A DNA stretch of 64,000 nt from an uncultured Shimia sp. (GTDB taxonomy: Bacteria > Pseudomonadota > Alphaproteobacteria > Rhodobacterales > Rhodobacteraceae), in the NCBI GenBank assembly GCA_937897325.1, contig CALCOY010000051.1, positions 1 through 64,000 of the forward strand. The letters run 5' to 3'. Shown one piece after another: positions 17,386 through 29,531 of this stretch. The notes beneath the pieces were generated by a model. That model saw only the letters and a program-made list of their open reading frames with translations. It searched no databases and was not told the origin of the DNA. Position numbers and translations under genes: made by a program. The first letter of the stretch is position 1; every line of letters begins with the position of its first letter.

Positions 17386-18471
17386 CTAGAACAACGACAT
17401 TTGTCCGTCGAGATCGGCGGGCGGTCGGAAGTGGTGATTCTGAAGAGTCGGCAAGCGATCTACAAAGCCCAACCGTTTAACCGCAAGAGCAAACCGATGC
17501 GCGATCATCTCGGCATAAGGTCCCTCCCCCCGCATACGATGTCCCCATCTGGCGTCGTAGTCTTTACCGCCGTGCATCTCCCGCAACCGCGCCATGATCT
17601 TGGCCGCGCGTCCCGGTACATGCTGCCAAAGCCATTCCTGCACCAGCGGCGACACTTCTCTGGGCAAACGCAGCATGCTCCAACTGGCCGTCATTGCGCC
17701 AGCGTCCCGACCGGCCTCGAGTATGGATTCCAGCTCGGTGTCGGTGAGACCTGGAAAGATCGGCGATGCCATCACGCGAACCGGAATGCCCGCATCGGTC
17801 AACGCCGAGATCATCTTCAAGCGCCGAACGGGCGTCGGTGCGCGTGGTTCGAGACTGCGACCCAGATCGCGATCAAGCGTCGTGACAGAAATGCCCACGG
17901 CGACCAGGCCGCGACGCGCCATTTCGGCCAAAATGTCGATATCACGCTCTATCAAACTGCCCTTAGTGACAATAGCAACCGGATGCCGACACGCAGCCAG
18001 AACCTCAAGACAATCAAGCATGATCCTGAAATCTTTCTCGATCGGCTGATACGGGTCGGTGTTGGTGCCAACTGCGATCGTATCGACCATATACCTTTTG
18101 TGCGCAAGCTCGCGCTTCAGCACGTCGGCTGCATCCGGTCGTGCTATCAAACGCGTCTCGAAATCGAGGCCCGGGGAAAGGCCAAGATAAGCGTGGGTCG
18201 GGCGGGCAAAGCAATAAACGCAGCCGTGCTCACAACCGCGATAAGGGTTTATGGACCGATCAAAGGGCAAATCGGGCGACTTGTTGTACGTGATCAGCGT
18301 ACGTGGTCGTTCGATTTGCACTTCCGTGCGCAACGGCGGCAAATCCTCTCTCGTGCCACCCCATCCATCATCAAACACCTCGTGCTTAAGCGGATCGAAG
18401 CGGCTTACCTCGTTGCTGATCGCGCCGCGACCTTTGGGAACGCCTGTGAGAACGGACTTGGTCATGACCAT
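17386..18471 (-). CDS. PA0069-family radical SAM protein (SplB-like)
   Basis: This protein of about 361 residues belongs to the PA0069 family of radical SAM enzymes, grouped with spore-photoproduct-lyase-like DNA repair proteins (COG1533). The cluster motif is GCEHGCVYCFARPTHAY (Cys80, Cys84, Cys87), preceded by NKSPDLPFDRSINPYRG. Conserved blocks TNTDPYQPIEK and TKGSLIERDIDIL follow. The start is ATG 18471 or 18465; neither has a Shine-Dalgarno sequence. A perfect LexA box (18479-18493) lies 8 bases upstream, so I infer SOS control and perhaps a leaderless mRNA. It runs against the flanking methyltransferase and corrinoid genes, so co-location may be incidental. The reaction is not established. 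Confidence 0.88.
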   Translation of the reverse strand: MVMTKSVLTGVPKGRGAISNEVSRFDPLKHEVFDDGWGGTREDLPPLRTEVQIERPRTLITYNKSPDLPFDRSINPYRGCEHGCVYCFARPTHAYLGLSPGLDFETRLIARPDAADVLKRELAHKRYMVDTIAVGTNTDPYQPIEKDFRIMLDCLEVLAACRHPVAIVTKGSLIERDIDILAEMARRGLVAVGISVTTLDRDLGRSLEPRAPTPVRRLKMISALTDAGIPVRVMASPIFPGLTDTELESILEAGRDAGAMTASWSMLRLPREVSPLVQEWLWQHVPGRAAKIMARLREMHGGKDYDARWGHRMRGEGPYAEMIAHRFALAVKRLGFVDRLPTLQNHHFRPPADLDGQMSLF

Positions 18472-18478
18472 AAAAATA

Positions 18479-18493
18479 GAACAAAAAAAGAAC
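18479..18493 (-). promoter_or_regulatory. LexA (SOS) box before the radical SAM gene
   Basis: On the plus strand the site reads GAAC, seven A, GAAC; on the coding strand it is GTTC-N7-GTTC, an exact match to the alphaproteobacterial LexA consensus. It ends 8 bases upstream of the first ATG, so a bound repressor would cover the promoter or start region. Confidence 0.72.
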
Positions 18494-18654
18494 AAACGCC
18501 AGAATGATAATGAAATCAGTCGATCAATTGACGGTCAAAGAAGGCTTTGCGTCGCCCTTGAAGCCACCGATGTCGCAATTCGCTTAGTCACATTGCGGCA
18601 TTCTGTCTTTAACAAAGCCATCGAGAGCCAGCTGCCTACGCAAAAGGAAGCGCC

Positions 18655-19353
18655 ATGTCAGATGAAGATGAGATCATCCTGAGCGAACTTGATGACGAAG
18701 AACTCGTCCAGCAGATGTTCGACGACCTTTATGACGGTCTGAAGGAGGAAATCGAAGAAGGCGTGAATATCCTTCTTGAGCGTGGATGGGAACCTTACCG
18801 GATCCTTACCGAAGCTCTTGTCGGTGGAATGACAATTGTCGGCGCTGATTTCCGGGACGGTATTCTGTTTGTGCCCGAGGTGCTGTTAGCCGCAAATTCT
18901 ATGAAAGGCGGCATGTCGATCCTGAAACCGCTCCTGGCCGAAACCGGTGCGCCGCGTGTTGGGAAGATGGTCATTGGTACGGTCAAGGGCGACATACATG
19001 ATATCGGCAAGAACCTTGTATCCATGATGATGGAAGGCGCAGGTTTCGAGGTTGTTGATCTTGGGATCAATAACCCGGTGGAAAGCTATCTGGAGGCGCT
19101 CGAGAAAGAAGAGCCTGACATTCTTGGAATGTCCGCGCTTCTGACGACGACGATGCCTTACATGAAAGTTGTGATTGACACCATGATCGAGCAAGGCAAG
19201 CGCGATGACTACATCGTTCTGGTCGGCGGTGCCCCACTGAACGAAGAATTTGGCAAGGCAATTGGCGCGGATGCATATTGTCGGGATGCTGCCGTCGCTG
19301 TTGAGACCGCAAAGGAATTTGTGGCGCGCAAACACAACCAACTGCGGAACTGA
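18655..19353 (+). CDS. Corrinoid (B12-binding) protein of methyltransferase system
   Basis: The 232-residue protein has the two-part structure of methyltransferase corrinoid proteins: an N-terminal helical cap (about 20-100) and a Rossmann B12-binding domain. The cobalt-ligating motif is GDIHDIGKN with His115 (DxHxxG at 113-118), followed by MSALLTTTM and the VLVGGAPL glycine turn. It resembles MtbC/MttC and the B12 modules of MetH. Here it most likely carries the methyl group between a methyltetrahydrofolate-dependent partner, not seen in this window, and the homocysteine methyltransferase at 16362. AAAGGAAG precedes the ATG. The 183-bp gap to the divergent radical SAM gene should contain its promoter. 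Confidence 0.9.
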   Translation: MSDEDEIILSELDDEELVQQMFDDLYDGLKEEIEEGVNILLERGWEPYRILTEALVGGMTIVGADFRDGILFVPEVLLAANSMKGGMSILKPLLAETGAPRVGKMVIGTVKGDIHDIGKNLVSMMMEGAGFEVVDLGINNPVESYLEALEKEEPDILGMSALLTTTMPYMKVVIDTMIEQGKRDDYIVLVGGAPLNEEFGKAIGADAYCRDAAVAVETAKEFVARKHNQLRN

Positions 19354-19563
19354 TCAAAAACGGGCATACCGGACAATCGTTACAAAAACTCTGACAGATG
19401 CGCGCAAGCCGACGAGCCCATAACGGCTGCATACACTGAGCGAAGGAACCTGTTGCTGTGCCTCAAGTATCTGAGGGCAAGAAATCTGGGTCTGACTGAT
19501 CGCTCCATGCCTTAAGCGTTCGCTCGCGACGAGCCTTCCTGATTGGTGTAAAGCCCTGATAGA

Positions 19564-20247
19564 ATGACGAATATGAAGCGCGCCCGATCAAATCATCCTG
19601 TCGTCCGAATTGATGATGCGAACCTGACCGAAGAGGGTTTGACCGAACGGGCAAATGGCTCCATCCTTTTGATTGCTTGCGGTGCCTTGGCACGAGAGAT
19701 ACTCGATCTGAAAGCGGCGAACGGCTGGCAGCACATGGATCTCACTTGTCTTCCAGCCAAGCTGCATCTTTTTCCCGATCAAATCGCCGACGCGGTGCGC
19801 AAGGCGGTGGCTGTGCATCGCGAACAATACGAGACGATCTTCGTGGTCTACGCCGATTGCGGAACCGGTGGTCTTTTGCAAGCAGCTTGCGATGACATGG
19901 GTGTACAAATGATCGAGGGTCCGCATTGCTACAGCTTTTTTGAAGGAAATGAGACGTTTGCGCGGCACAGTGAAAGTGAGATCACGACGTTCTATCTGAC
20001 GGATTTTCTAGTTCGGCAATTCGACGCGTTTGTCTGGAAGCCCATGGGGCTGGATCGGCACCCGGAGCTAAGAGATATGTACTTTGGGAATTACGAAAAG
20101 CTGGTCTACCAAGCACAAACCGACGATCCCGATCTGACCCAAAAGGCGCGCGACTGCGCCGACCGCCTGGGGCTCTCCTTCGAGCGGCGCTTGACCGGCT
20201 ATGGCGATCTTGGAAAAGTGTTGAGCGCTTTGGAACGTGATAGCTAA
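19564..20247 (+). CDS. DUF1638 protein, candidate B12-reactivation factor
   Basis: The 227-residue cytoplasmic protein belongs to DUF1638. Visible traits are a first strand ILLIACGALAREILDLK, a LTCLPAKLHLFPDQI segment, the Cys-containing VYADCGTGG loop, and IEGPHCYSFFEG. These are typical for the family, which occurs near corrinoid methyltransferases. From memory, genetic work in Phaeobacter-type bacteria linked DUF1638 to methionine synthesis, possibly reactivating the B12 cofactor that split MetH cannot reactivate itself. The neighbouring corrinoid gene 211 bp upstream fits. Start could be ATG 19564 or the ATG three codons later. It overlaps the convergent sufE end by four bases. Confidence 0.82.
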   Translation: MTNMKRARSNHPVVRIDDANLTEEGLTERANGSILLIACGALAREILDLKAANGWQHMDLTCLPAKLHLFPDQIADAVRKAVAVHREQYETIFVVYADCGTGGLLQAACDDMGVQMIEGPHCYSFFEGNETFARHSESEITTFYLTDFLVRQFDAFVWKPMGLDRHPELRDMYFGNYEKLVYQAQTDDPDLTQKARDCADRLGLSFERRLTGYGDLGKVLSALERDS

Positions 20248-20654
20248 GCCGCTTCGGCCGCCGCCTGCCGAATGCGCTCAATCATCGCCCGGAGCCCATT
20301 GGATCGCTGGGCCGACAAATGGTCGTTCAGGCCAAGCCGCCCCAATTCCGCTCTTGCATCAACCCCAAGGACGGCGTTTGGCGTTAAACCATTGTAGAGT
20401 CGCCGCAAGACAGCGATGAGGCCGCGTACGATCATCGCATCACTTTCACCATCAAAACGAAAGACTCCATTTTCGATGACGGCATGCAACCAAACCTGGC
20501 TAGCGCATCCGTCAACCTTGGTCGCGGGTACGCGCAGCGCTTGATCCAGCGGGGTCATTGCTTTGCCTTGCTCAATCACGTACCGATACCTGTCTTCCCA
20601 GTCCTCCAGAAATTCGAAATCTTCCACGATCTCTTCAAAGGCTTCGGTTGTCAT
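20244..20654 (-). CDS. sufE: SufE-family sulfur acceptor protein
   Basis: SufE accepts persulfide sulfur from the cysteine desulfurase SufS and passes it to the SufBCD scaffold for iron-sulfur cluster assembly. The 136-residue product starts MTTEAFEEIVEDFEFLEDWE and has the acceptor cysteine in KVDGCASQVWL. The remaining blocks (DGESDAMIVRGLIAVLRR, LGVDARAELGRLGLNDHLS) are characteristic. No suf genes adjoin it, but an IscU-like gene lies 1.1 kb away. A 15-base direct duplication (20651-20680) gives two in-frame ATGs (20654 and 20669), each with GGAG six bases upstream, so either can initiate and the longer form adds five residues. Confidence 0.93.
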   Translation of the reverse strand: MTTEAFEEIVEDFEFLEDWEDRYRYVIEQGKAMTPLDQALRVPATKVDGCASQVWLHAVIENGVFRFDGESDAMIVRGLIAVLRRLYNGLTPNAVLGVDARAELGRLGLNDHLSAQRSNGLRAMIERIRQAAAEAA

Positions 20655-20680
20655 TGCCAACTCCGTCATTGCCAACTCCG
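20651..20680 (-). repeat. 15-bp tandem duplication of ribosome-binding site and start codon
   Basis: Two adjacent identical copies (20651-20665 and 20666-20680) read CGGAGTTGGCAATGA on the coding strand. Each holds a Shine-Dalgarno GGAG and an ATG in the sufE frame, duplicating the initiation site. Confidence 0.9.
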
Positions 20681-20792
20681 ATTGTGTCCACCGACACCTA
20701 GGCACCCGATGGATGTTCGTCCAGCCACGACTTCGGCTTTTCAATATCGGCATCATCCGCTACCACAGGAAAAAGATTGATGGGACTGTGCC

Positions 20793-21329
20793 ATGCGTAT
20801 TTGGATTGCCACGCTTTTGATTTCCGCGACTGTCTTGTCTGCCTGCGCAACGGTCCGCGATAGCCGCATCAACCCGGCGAACTGGTTCGGATCAAGCCGC
20901 CCGGCGCCCGCCCCGGTTATTGATCAATCGACCGACGCCGCCAATCCTCTCATTCCACAAAGACGGCGCGGATTTCTCAGCGCGAGACGCGAGCGCGAGG
21001 CCATCTATCAGGGGCAGCCCGTTCAGGCCATCAGAGATCTCGCCATCGATCGCGTGCCTGGCGGAGCAATTATTCGTGCGACAGGCGTCGCGGCCCGCGA
21101 CGGTGTTCATTCCGTACAATTGACGCCGGAAAACGAAGACCTTGTGCCGATCGACGGCGTGCTGCTTTTTCGCTTGGAGGGCATCACCCCTGAGGTCACA
21201 GGACTTAGCCCCAATCCACGCACACGCACCGTTGTTGCAGCCTACACCCTTACCGACCAAGAGCTGGCCGGGGTGGACACTATTCGTGTCGAAGCGGCGA
21301 CCAATGCACGCTCGTCCCGTCGGCGTTAA
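20793..21329 (+). CDS. Predicted lipoprotein of unknown function
   Basis: The 178-residue protein has a lipoprotein signal (MRIWIATLLISATVLSAC, lipidated Cys18) followed by ATVRDSRINPANWFGSS, so it should be anchored in an envelope membrane facing the periplasm. A Pro/Arg-rich linker (about 35-65) leads to a small beta-rich domain with VPGGAIIRATGVAARDGV and TRTVVAAYTLTDQEL. I do not recognise a named family, though this length and start look like a conserved Rhodobacterales lipoprotein. It is divergent from sufE across 123 bp and its last four bases overlap the convergent hisI gene. Confidence 0.75.
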   Translation: MRIWIATLLISATVLSACATVRDSRINPANWFGSSRPAPAPVIDQSTDAANPLIPQRRRGFLSARREREAIYQGQPVQAIRDLAIDRVPGGAIIRATGVAARDGVHSVQLTPENEDLVPIDGVLLFRLEGITPEVTGLSPNPRTRTVVAAYTLTDQELAGVDTIRVEAATNARSSRRR

Positions 21330-21670
21330 AGTTCGATTTCGACCTCGTCCCGAACAGCGGTGAAAAAGCAGACGTCGCGCCCGGTATGACAGGCCGGTCC
21401 AATCTGTTTGACCTGAAGCAGAAGGCAGTCCCGGTCGCAGTCGAGTCGAAAGTCGATCAGTTCTTGTGTGTGACCGCTTGTTTCACCCTTGATCCAGAAG
21501 GATTGACGCGACCGGCTCCAATAGGTGACGCGACCTGTATTCAGTGTCTTAGAGACGGCCTCGGCATTCATCCACGCCATCATCAAGACCGCGCCCGATT
21601 TGTGGTCTTGCGCGATCGCCGGAATAAGACCTTGATCGTCATAGACAAGCGTGGCCGGATCAAACGACAT
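21326..21670 (-). CDS. hisI: Phosphoribosyl-AMP cyclohydrolase
   Basis: HisI opens the purine ring of phosphoribosyl-AMP in the third step of histidine biosynthesis. The 114-residue, stand-alone (not fused to HisE) enzyme shows MMAWMNAEAVSKTL, VTYWSRSRQSFWIKGE, and the zinc-binding region LDCDRDCLLLQVKQIGPACH followed by TGRDVCFF. This order and length are normal for the proteobacterial single-domain form. No other his gene is in the window. It is divergent from the IscU-like gene with about 65 bp between starts. Confidence 0.95.
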   Translation of the reverse strand: MSFDPATLVYDDQGLIPAIAQDHKSGAVLMMAWMNAEAVSKTLNTGRVTYWSRSRQSFWIKGETSGHTQELIDFRLDCDRDCLLLQVKQIGPACHTGRDVCFFTAVRDEVEIEL

Positions 21671-21735
21671 TTTGGCACCTTTTGTTTTTAGTGACGATCC
21701 GCTTATGTAGGCAACAGACAGGTAAGGAAACAGGC

Positions 21736-22188
21736 ATGAGTGCTGATACCGATCTGATTAAGCTCTATTCGTCCCGCATTCTGGCGTTGGCGGCTGATAT
21801 CCCCCATCACGGTCGCCTTGACGCGCCGGATGCGACAGTCAAGCGACGCTCGCCGCTTTGCGGATCGACTGTCACAGTCGACATCACTGTGAAAGACGGA
21901 CGGATCACCGGTTTTGGTCAGGACGTCAAGGCTTGCGCTTTAGGCCAGGCAGCAGCGGCTGTCACCGGGAGCGGCGTCATAGGATGCAACCTCAATGAAG
22001 TAAGTGCGGCCCGCGATGCTTTGAAAGAGATGCTAAAGGCAGACGGGCCCGTTCCCCCTGCTCCTTTCGAAGGGTTTGAAGTTCTGGAGCCCGCACGCGG
22101 CTATAAAAACAGACACGCGTCCATCCTTCTCAGCATCGAAGCCACAGCTGAGGCTATGGAAAAAGCACTGCAATCCGACTGCGCATGA
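21736..22188 (+). CDS. IscU/NifU-N-like iron-sulfur scaffold protein
   Basis: The 150-residue protein is an iron-sulfur cluster assembly scaffold of the IscU/NifU N-terminal family. Ligand cysteines sit in RRSPLCGSTVTVDI, DVKACALGQAAAA and GVIGCNL, and the last residues are SDCA. TAAGGAAAC precedes the ATG at 21736; the in-frame TTG-type start at 21682 is rejected. Rhodobacterales lack a full isc operon and rely on suf, so this may be a SufU-like or auxiliary scaffold; zinc rather than iron binding is possible. sufE lies nearby on the other strand. Confidence 0.85.
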   Translation: MSADTDLIKLYSSRILALAADIPHHGRLDAPDATVKRRSPLCGSTVTVDITVKDGRITGFGQDVKACALGQAAAAVTGSGVIGCNLNEVSAARDALKEMLKADGPVPPAPFEGFEVLEPARGYKNRHASILLSIEATAEAMEKALQSDCA

Positions 22189-22356
22189 CATCCAGTCAAA
22201 AAAAGCGCCGCACATCCGAGGGGATGGCGGCGCAGGAAGGCGTTTCTCGTGAGGGACCAGACGCTACCAGATCAGAGCGGGCTGACCTGCCTTAGGCAAA
22301 TGCACATTAAAGGGACATAAGTGCATGTAACGACTGCACGAGATCGCAGGCAGAAC

Positions 22357-22485
22357 TCAGACCAGAACAGGAAGATGAAGGCCAACGACAAGCATGACGG
22401 TCAGCGCCGCCAGCCCGATGGCATCTTGAAACAACGTGGCATCAGAGCGGTTCGTGATCTGCTTAATCTGGTGAAGAGCGGTCAT
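22357..22485 (-). CDS. 42-residue single-pass membrane protein under a LexA box
   Basis: This short gene starts with ATG at 22485, preceded by AAGGAG at six bases spacing. It encodes a polar N-terminus (MTALHQIKQITNRSDATLFQ) followed by one hydrophobic helix (residues 20-42, about DAIGLAALTVMLVVGLHL, then PVLV). A perfect LexA box lies 58 bases upstream, directly before a TACAAT -10 element. I recognise no named family. Size, single helix and SOS control resemble the Caulobacter division inhibitor SidA and TisB-type toxins, but there is no sequence proof. It lies downstream of recG on the same strand with its own promoter. Confidence 0.68.
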   Translation of the reverse strand: MTALHQIKQITNRSDATLFQDAIGLAALTVMLVVGLHLPVLV

Positions 22486-22513
22486 GTCAGTCTCCTTAGC
22501 CTTAAGTTGCCAC

Positions 22514-22561
22514 TTTGTTCTCATATCGTTAGGGGATTGTAAAGAACTTTATGAGAACAAA
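22514..22561. repeat. Perfect 12-bp inverted repeat around SOS promoter
   Basis: TTTGTTCTCATA (22514-22525) and TATGAGAACAAA (22550-22561) are exact inverse copies separated by 24 bases. The right arm contributes half of the LexA box; the left arm begins a near-match (GTTC-N7-GTTA at 22517-22531) on the other strand. Confidence 0.85.
22544..22558 (-). promoter_or_regulatory. LexA (SOS) box upstream of the 42-residue membrane protein
   Basis: GAAC-TTTATGA-GAAC on the plus strand, i.e. GTTC-N7-GTTC on the coding strand, exactly matches the alphaproteobacterial LexA consensus. It abuts the -10-like TACAAT (plus-strand positions 22536-22541), so LexA binding would block RNA polymerase. Confidence 0.8.
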
Positions 22562-22577
22562 TGTGAACTTTTATAGT

Positions 22578-27053
<4,476 letters not shown>

Positions 27054-27082
27054 AAAAAAAAAGACGCGCCCGATGGCGCGCC
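27054..27082 (-). terminator. Intrinsic terminator of ctrA
   Basis: On the coding strand GGCGCGCC (27082-27075) pairs with GGCGCGTC (27070-27063) around a 4-base loop with one G-U pair, followed by nine T. Confidence 0.9.
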
Positions 27083-27114
27083 TTTCCTGCCCCGTTTTCT
27101 GTCTTTCGGTCGGA

Positions 27115-27834
27115 TCAGGCCCCGACAGCCAGTCTTTGATCATCTTCGCTTGGCTTCGGCTCTGGATCACGCAGAACGTATCCACGGCCCCAAACCGTTT
27201 CGATGTAATTTTGCCCGCCGGTCGCGTTGCTCAATTTTTTGCGGAGTTTGCAAATGAACACATCAATGATTTTCAGCTCCGGTTCGTCCATGCCACCGTA
27301 AAGATGATTAAGGAACATCTCCTTCGTCAGTGTGGTGCCCTTGCGCAGCGATAGCAGTTCCAGCATCTGATACTCTTTGCCAGTCAGATGAACTGTCTTG
27401 TCATCTACACTGACGGTCTTCGCGTCGAGGTTCACTGCAACGTCGCCCGTTTTGATTACTGACTGCGAATGCCCTTTGGAACGCCGGATGATCGCATGGA
27501 TGCGCGCAACCAATTCCTCGCGGTGGAATGGCTTGGTCAGATAGTCATCGGCACCAAAGCCAAAGCCTTTGATTTTATTGTCCGTGTCATCGGATCCGGT
27601 CAGGATGAGGATCGGCGTTTCAATCCGGGCCAGGCGCAATTGGCGCAGAACCTCATGACCGTTCATATCCGGAAGATCCAGGTCGAGAAGGATCAGATCG
27701 TAATCATAAAGCTTCGCCAGATCTATGCCTTCCTCCCCCAGATCCGTCGCGTAGACATTGAGGTTGGCATGGGTCAGCATCAATTCGATGCTTTTGGATG
27801 TCGTGGGGTCGTCTTCTACAAGCAGCACACGCAT
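27115..27834 (-). CDS. ctrA: Cell cycle response regulator CtrA
   Basis: CtrA is the master OmpR-type regulator that in Caulobacter controls cell cycle and polarity. In Rhodobacterales it mainly drives motility, gene transfer agent and quorum-sensing-linked genes. The 239-residue product starts [20 protein letters not shown], has phospho-acceptor Asp51 ([17 protein letters not shown]) and a winged-helix DNA-binding domain with [14 protein letters not shown] and [19 protein letters not shown] stands seven bases before ATG 27834; an upstream in-frame start at 27894 is rejected. A SciP-like gene lies 94 bp upstream on the same strand, and a near CtrA box (27887-27901) stands between them, suggesting autoregulation. 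Confidence 0.96.
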   Translation of the reverse strand: MRVLLVEDDPTTSKSIELMLTHANLNVYATDLGEEGIDLAKLYDYDLILLDLDLPDMNGHEVLRQLRLARIETPILILTGSDDTDNKIKGFGFGADDYLTKPFHREELVARIHAIIRRSKGHSQSVIKTGDVAVNLDAKTVSVDDKTVHLTGKEYQMLELLSLRKGTTLTKEMFLNHLYGGMDEPELKIIDVFICKLRKKLSNATGGQNYIETVWGRGYVLRDPEPKPSEDDQRLAVGA

Positions 27835-27886
27835 TTTTTTCTCCGCGTCTCGGACCAGCAATCTCCTTAACGGTGGACAAAAAAGG

Positions 27887-27901
27887 TTAACCACCCGTTA
27901 C
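27887..27901. promoter_or_regulatory. Near-consensus CtrA box upstream of ctrA
   Basis: TTAA-CCACCCG-TTAC differs by one base from the CtrA consensus TTAA-N7-TTAA. It lies 53-67 bases upstream of the ctrA start codon, where it could mediate autoregulation. Confidence 0.45.
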
Positions 27902-27928
27902 CGGCGTGGAAAATGCTAAATGAGCAAC

Positions 27929-28207
27929 TTAAAGTTGTCTATATCTTTGTAGTGCTGTGGTCTTCAAAGCCTCTTCCCCGTGTTCGGCCACCGCCTTGAC
28001 CCATTGCTGAAATTCTTCCTTGCTAAGCGCATAGCGGTCACAAGCACCCGTCTCGCTTATCAAACCGTAAACAACGCCACGCACGACAGCCGCCTTACGA
28101 GAAGCCACCCAGCGACGTGTCGTCGGCGGAGGCAGATCTGCCTGGGTCATTATGCTGCCATCGGCAAGCTTCACGGATCGCGGCGCGTCGATTTTCTTAA
28201 CATACAT
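27929..28207 (-). CDS. sciP: DUF1153 protein, SciP-like CtrA inhibitor
   Basis: The 92-residue protein is a DUF1153 member. Caulobacter SciP, of the same family, binds CtrA and blocks its activation of target promoters. Family marks are SVKLADGSIMTQADLPPPTT, the RRWVASRKAAVVRGV helix, a helix-turn-helix-like region (ACDRYALSKEEFQQWVKAV) and the basic end TTALQRYRQL. It lies directly upstream of ctrA, same strand, so regulator and antagonist are likely co-controlled. The gene-level match is strong; the inhibitory role is inferred from Caulobacter. Confidence 0.87.
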   Translation of the reverse strand: MYVKKIDAPRSVKLADGSIMTQADLPPPTTRRWVASRKAAVVRGVVYGLISETGACDRYALSKEEFQQWVKAVAEHGEEALKTTALQRYRQL

Positions 28208-28332
28208 TGGTCTGCTCTTGCTGAACTCACACTGGGAACATGCGTTTTCAGTCTTAATGATGGGTGAAACAGCCCCTTGAGAGTGTTTAGGATTTTCCTA
28301 TATTGCTGTCGGTCTTTCCGCGGAGCTTATGG

Positions 28333-29472
28333 ATGCTTGACCAAACCACGCCTCTGAATTCCTTGGGCTTTCGTAAACCCGAAGCTGAAACGCGTGTCGT
28401 CGTGGCTATGTCCGGTGGCGTCGACAGTTCCGTCGTTGCAGCACTTTTGGCCGATCAGGGCTATGACGTCGTCGGCGTAACACTCCAACTATACGACCAC
28501 GGCGCGGCACTGGCTAAGAAGGGTGCCTGTTGTGCGGGCCGGGACATTCATGATGCGCGCCGCGTTGCGGAAGACATGGGCTTCCCACATTATGTCCTTG
28601 ATTACGAAAACATATTCAAAGACGCGGTAATCAATGAATTCGCCGAAAGCTACCTTGGCGGAGCCACACCAGTTCCGTGCATTCGGTGCAATGAGCGGGT
28701 GAAGTTCAAGGATCTGTTGCACACGGCGAAAGACCTTGATGCAGATTGCATGGCAACCGGGCACTACATTCAACGCAAGATGGGCGAAGCCGGAGCAGAG
28801 CTTCACTGCGCCGCGGATGCAGCGCGCGATCAAAGCTATTTTCTGTTCTCCACAACATCGGAACAGCTTGATTTTCTGCGTTTCCCGCTCGGTCATCTGC
28901 CTTCGAAGAACGATACGCGTGCACTGGCCGAAAGATACGGGCTGATCGTCGCGGACAAACCCGACAGCCAGGACATCTGCTTTGTGCCAAACGGGGACTA
29001 TGCCTCTGTCATTCGCAAGCTGCGGCCAGAAGCCGCAGCGCCCGGTGAGATCGTCGATGTGTCAGGACAAGTGCTTGGCAAGCATGACGGCGTGATCAAC
29101 TATACGATCGGGCAACGTCGCGGTCTTGGCATTGGTGGGCTAAGCGAGCCGCTTTTTGTTATCAAACTGGACCCTGATACAAGGCAGGTTATCGTGGGGC
29201 CCAAGGACATGCTGGCCAAGCGAACCGTACCTGTGCGTGAAATCAATTGGCTGGGCGACGCGCCTTTTGCATCCCGGGAAGCATGGGACGTGGCCGTAAA
29301 GGTTCGCTCTACCAGACCACCGACCGACGCCGCCTTGCGCCCTATCTCAGACACAGAGGCGGTCGTCGAATTGACAGTGCCGGAAGAAGGCGTGTCACCT
29401 GGTCAGGCCTGCGTTTTCTACGACCGCGAGACATCCCGCATTTTGGGTGGCGGCTGGATTCACAAGGGCTGA
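28333..29472 (+). CDS. mnmA: tRNA-specific 2-thiouridylase
   Basis: MnmA adds sulfur to U34 of Lys, Glu and Gln tRNAs. The 379-residue product has the PP-loop [17 protein letters not shown], the catalytic cysteine region [17 protein letters not shown], the second catalytic cysteine in [15 protein letters not shown], and the C-terminal beta-barrel domains ([12 protein letters not shown] onward). An extra CCAGRD pair near the start ([14 protein letters not shown]) is common in alphaproteobacteria. GGAG lies seven bases before the ATG at 28333; the in-frame start at 28303 is rejected. The TusA-like protein at 4549 could be part of its sulfur relay. Confidence 0.96.
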   Translation: MLDQTTPLNSLGFRKPEAETRVVVAMSGGVDSSVVAALLADQGYDVVGVTLQLYDHGAALAKKGACCAGRDIHDARRVAEDMGFPHYVLDYENIFKDAVINEFAESYLGGATPVPCIRCNERVKFKDLLHTAKDLDADCMATGHYIQRKMGEAGAELHCAADAARDQSYFLFSTTSEQLDFLRFPLGHLPSKNDTRALAERYGLIVADKPDSQDICFVPNGDYASVIRKLRPEAAAPGEIVDVSGQVLGKHDGVINYTIGQRRGLGIGGLSEPLFVIKLDPDTRQVIVGPKDMLAKRTVPVREINWLGDAPFASREAWDVAVKVRSTRPPTDAALRPISDTEAVVELTVPEEGVSPGQACVFYDRETSRILGGGWIHKG

Positions 29473-29531
29473 ACTGGACAAGTGCCACGCACCTGCCTAC
29501 CCCTTGCGAAAGCGGATCAGGGGAGGCGCTC

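Noticed and set aside
19461-19523. 20-codon frame before the DUF1638 gene as a leader peptide
   Set aside because: No attenuator structure or regulatory codon run was visible.
28223-28239. GAAC repeated upstream of mnmA/sciP as a LexA box
   Set aside because: The spacing is nine bases, not seven, so it does not match the GTTC-N7-GTTC consensus.
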